Source: an uncultured Myxococcaceae bacterium
Lineage (GTDB): Bacteria > Myxococcota_A > Polyangia > Polyangiales > Ga0077539
Assembly: GCA_945952225.1 (NCBI GenBank)
Contig: CAMFHP010000100.1
Location: 1 to 33,004 of the forward strand
Reading direction: 5' to 3'
DNA: 33,004 bases
The notes beneath the pieces were generated by a model. That model saw nothing but the letters and a program-made list of their open reading frames with translations. It made no database searches and was not told the DNA's origin. This document shows positions 32,322 to 33,004 of the stretch, piece after piece. The translations under genes and the position numbers were made by a program. Numbering within the stretch: the first letter of the stretch is position 1; each line of letters opens with the position of its first letter.

Positions 32322-33004
32322 ATGCGGCGCTTTCCGTTGACCCTCGACACCGACAGCACCGGGGTGCGCGACGCGCTCCAGGTCGCCCGCACGCAGTACG
32401 CACGCGGTGACCTCGACAGCGCGATCGGGTGGATCCGCCGGGCCGCGGAGCTCGCCTTCGAGCACCACGACAACGAGCGCGGTGTGGCGCTCTCCACGGC
32501 CGCCGCCGACCTCGCGCCGCCGCGTCCGCAGGCCGCCGTCACGACGCCGTCGCGGTCCGAGCCCATGCCCATGCACCCGATGCCCGCGCGGCCCTCCGCA
32601 GCGCCTCCGCGCGGCGCTCCGGTGCCCGCCACGAGCGCGCCCGCGCCGGGCCTCCCGCGCTCGCTCGTGTCGTCGCGCCCGGTGCCCATTCCGCGCAGCT
32701 CGTCGCCCGCGATCGAGGCCGTGCCCGACGAGTCCGCGTCGGAGCCGATTCCCCTCACGGCGCGCAAGATCGAGCCCTTCGACCTCGACGACGACTCGAC
32801 GCACGTCGGCGCCGCGCCTGCGGGCTTTCTCGCCGCCGTCGCCGCCGAGGCCCAGCGCACCGCCGCGCTCCAATCGTCCGTGCGCCAGCCCACACCGCCT
32901 GCGCAGCCTGCCCGCGCGCCGCAGGTGCACGCGCAGCCTCCGCGCGCTTCGTCACCCTCCGCTGCGCCCTCGCCCCGCGCCGCTGCGCCCGCGAAGCCCG
33001 CGGC
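32322..33004 (+). CDS. TPR-like/proline-rich protein, 5' part (cut by window end)
   Basis: An open frame from ATG 32322 runs off the window after 227 codons with no stop. Residues 1-65 (MRRFPLTLDTDSTGVRDALQ, then ARGDLDSAIGWIRRAAELAFEH) form a small TPR-like helical unit. From residue 66 it is a disordered Pro/Ala/Ser-rich linker with a short acidic patch (IEPFDLDDDSTHVG). Such a helical head plus long Pro-rich linker usually precedes a signalling or regulatory domain (for instance a cyclic-nucleotide-binding or receiver domain), but that part is not in the window, so the function stays open. The -10 seven bases upstream supports the start. Confidence 0.7.
   Translation, partial: MRRFPLTLDTDSTGVRDALQVARTQYARGDLDSAIGWIRRAAELAFEHHDNERGVALSTAAADLAPPRPQAAVTTPSRSEPMPMHPMPARPSAAPPRGAPVPATSAPAPGLPRSLVSSRPVPIPRSSSPAIEAVPDESASEPIPLTARKIEPFDLDDDSTHVGAAPAGFLAAVAAEAQRTAALQSSVRQPTPPAQPARAPQVHAQPPRASSPSAAPSPRAAAPAKPA

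Overview
The window is a gene-dense, very GC-rich piece of bacterial chromosome. It starts with sequencing-adapter sequence (bases 1-46), so base 47 is the first real base, and it ends inside an open gene. Strong third-position G/C, glycine-rich surface protein, lipoproteins with Asp-Ala spacers, a lipoprotein with MopE-type metal-binding repeats and a large hybrid histidine kinase together suggest a Myxococcota (Polyangia-like) genome. That assignment is an inference from style, not from a marker gene. I see no rRNA, tRNA, CRISPR array, IS element or phage gene, and no gene-free gap exceeds about 290 bases.

Layout. 48-7654: tail of a glycine-rich protein, an RNB-domain ribonuclease, a divergent DoxX-like/LysR pair sharing a likely operator, a branched-chain-type acyl-CoA dehydrogenase, a secreted esterase lipoprotein, an Rnl5-type RNA ligase, and a repeat-rich lipoprotein. 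7763-11433: one operon for an ABC efflux pump (membrane fusion protein, ATPase, ABC-2 permease) ending with its probable TetR regulator, reminiscent of E. coli CecR/YbhGFSR. 11450-17106: an STT3/PglB-like membrane oligosaccharyltransferase with a degenerate WWDYG motif, an unusual helical-domain/CutA fusion, and a glutamine-dependent NAD synthetase overlapping it. 17337-21351: an acyl carrier protein, two dissimilar alpha/beta-hydrolase-fold proteins with non-Ser nucleophile positions, and a GT39-like membrane glycosyltransferase. 21355-26430: NIF3-like metalloprotein, then a secreted 728-aa protein of unknown function paired with a DUF3142 protein, then an unrecognised 427-aa protein. 26501-33004: a Cys-rich MopE lipoprotein divergent from a hybrid histidine kinase across a palindrome-rich intergenic region, a glyoxalase II, a DUF1232 membrane protein, and the start of a TPR/proline-rich protein cut by the window end.

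A recurring regulatory theme is a TAnnnT-type -10 element only 7-12 bases before the start codon, found at about ten transcription units and four times extended as TGATA. This implies leaderless or nearly leaderless mRNAs and helps choose start codons. In two places the stop codon of the upstream gene (TGA) is itself the TG of the extended -10.

The most unusual items are the STT3-like protein with HWTVG in place of WWDYG, the helical-domain/CutA fusion, the ACP-pseudohydrolase-Cys-hydrolase cassette (similar in layout to exosortase-associated hydrolase pairs but with no exosortase in the window), and the stand-alone Rnl5-like RNA ligase.
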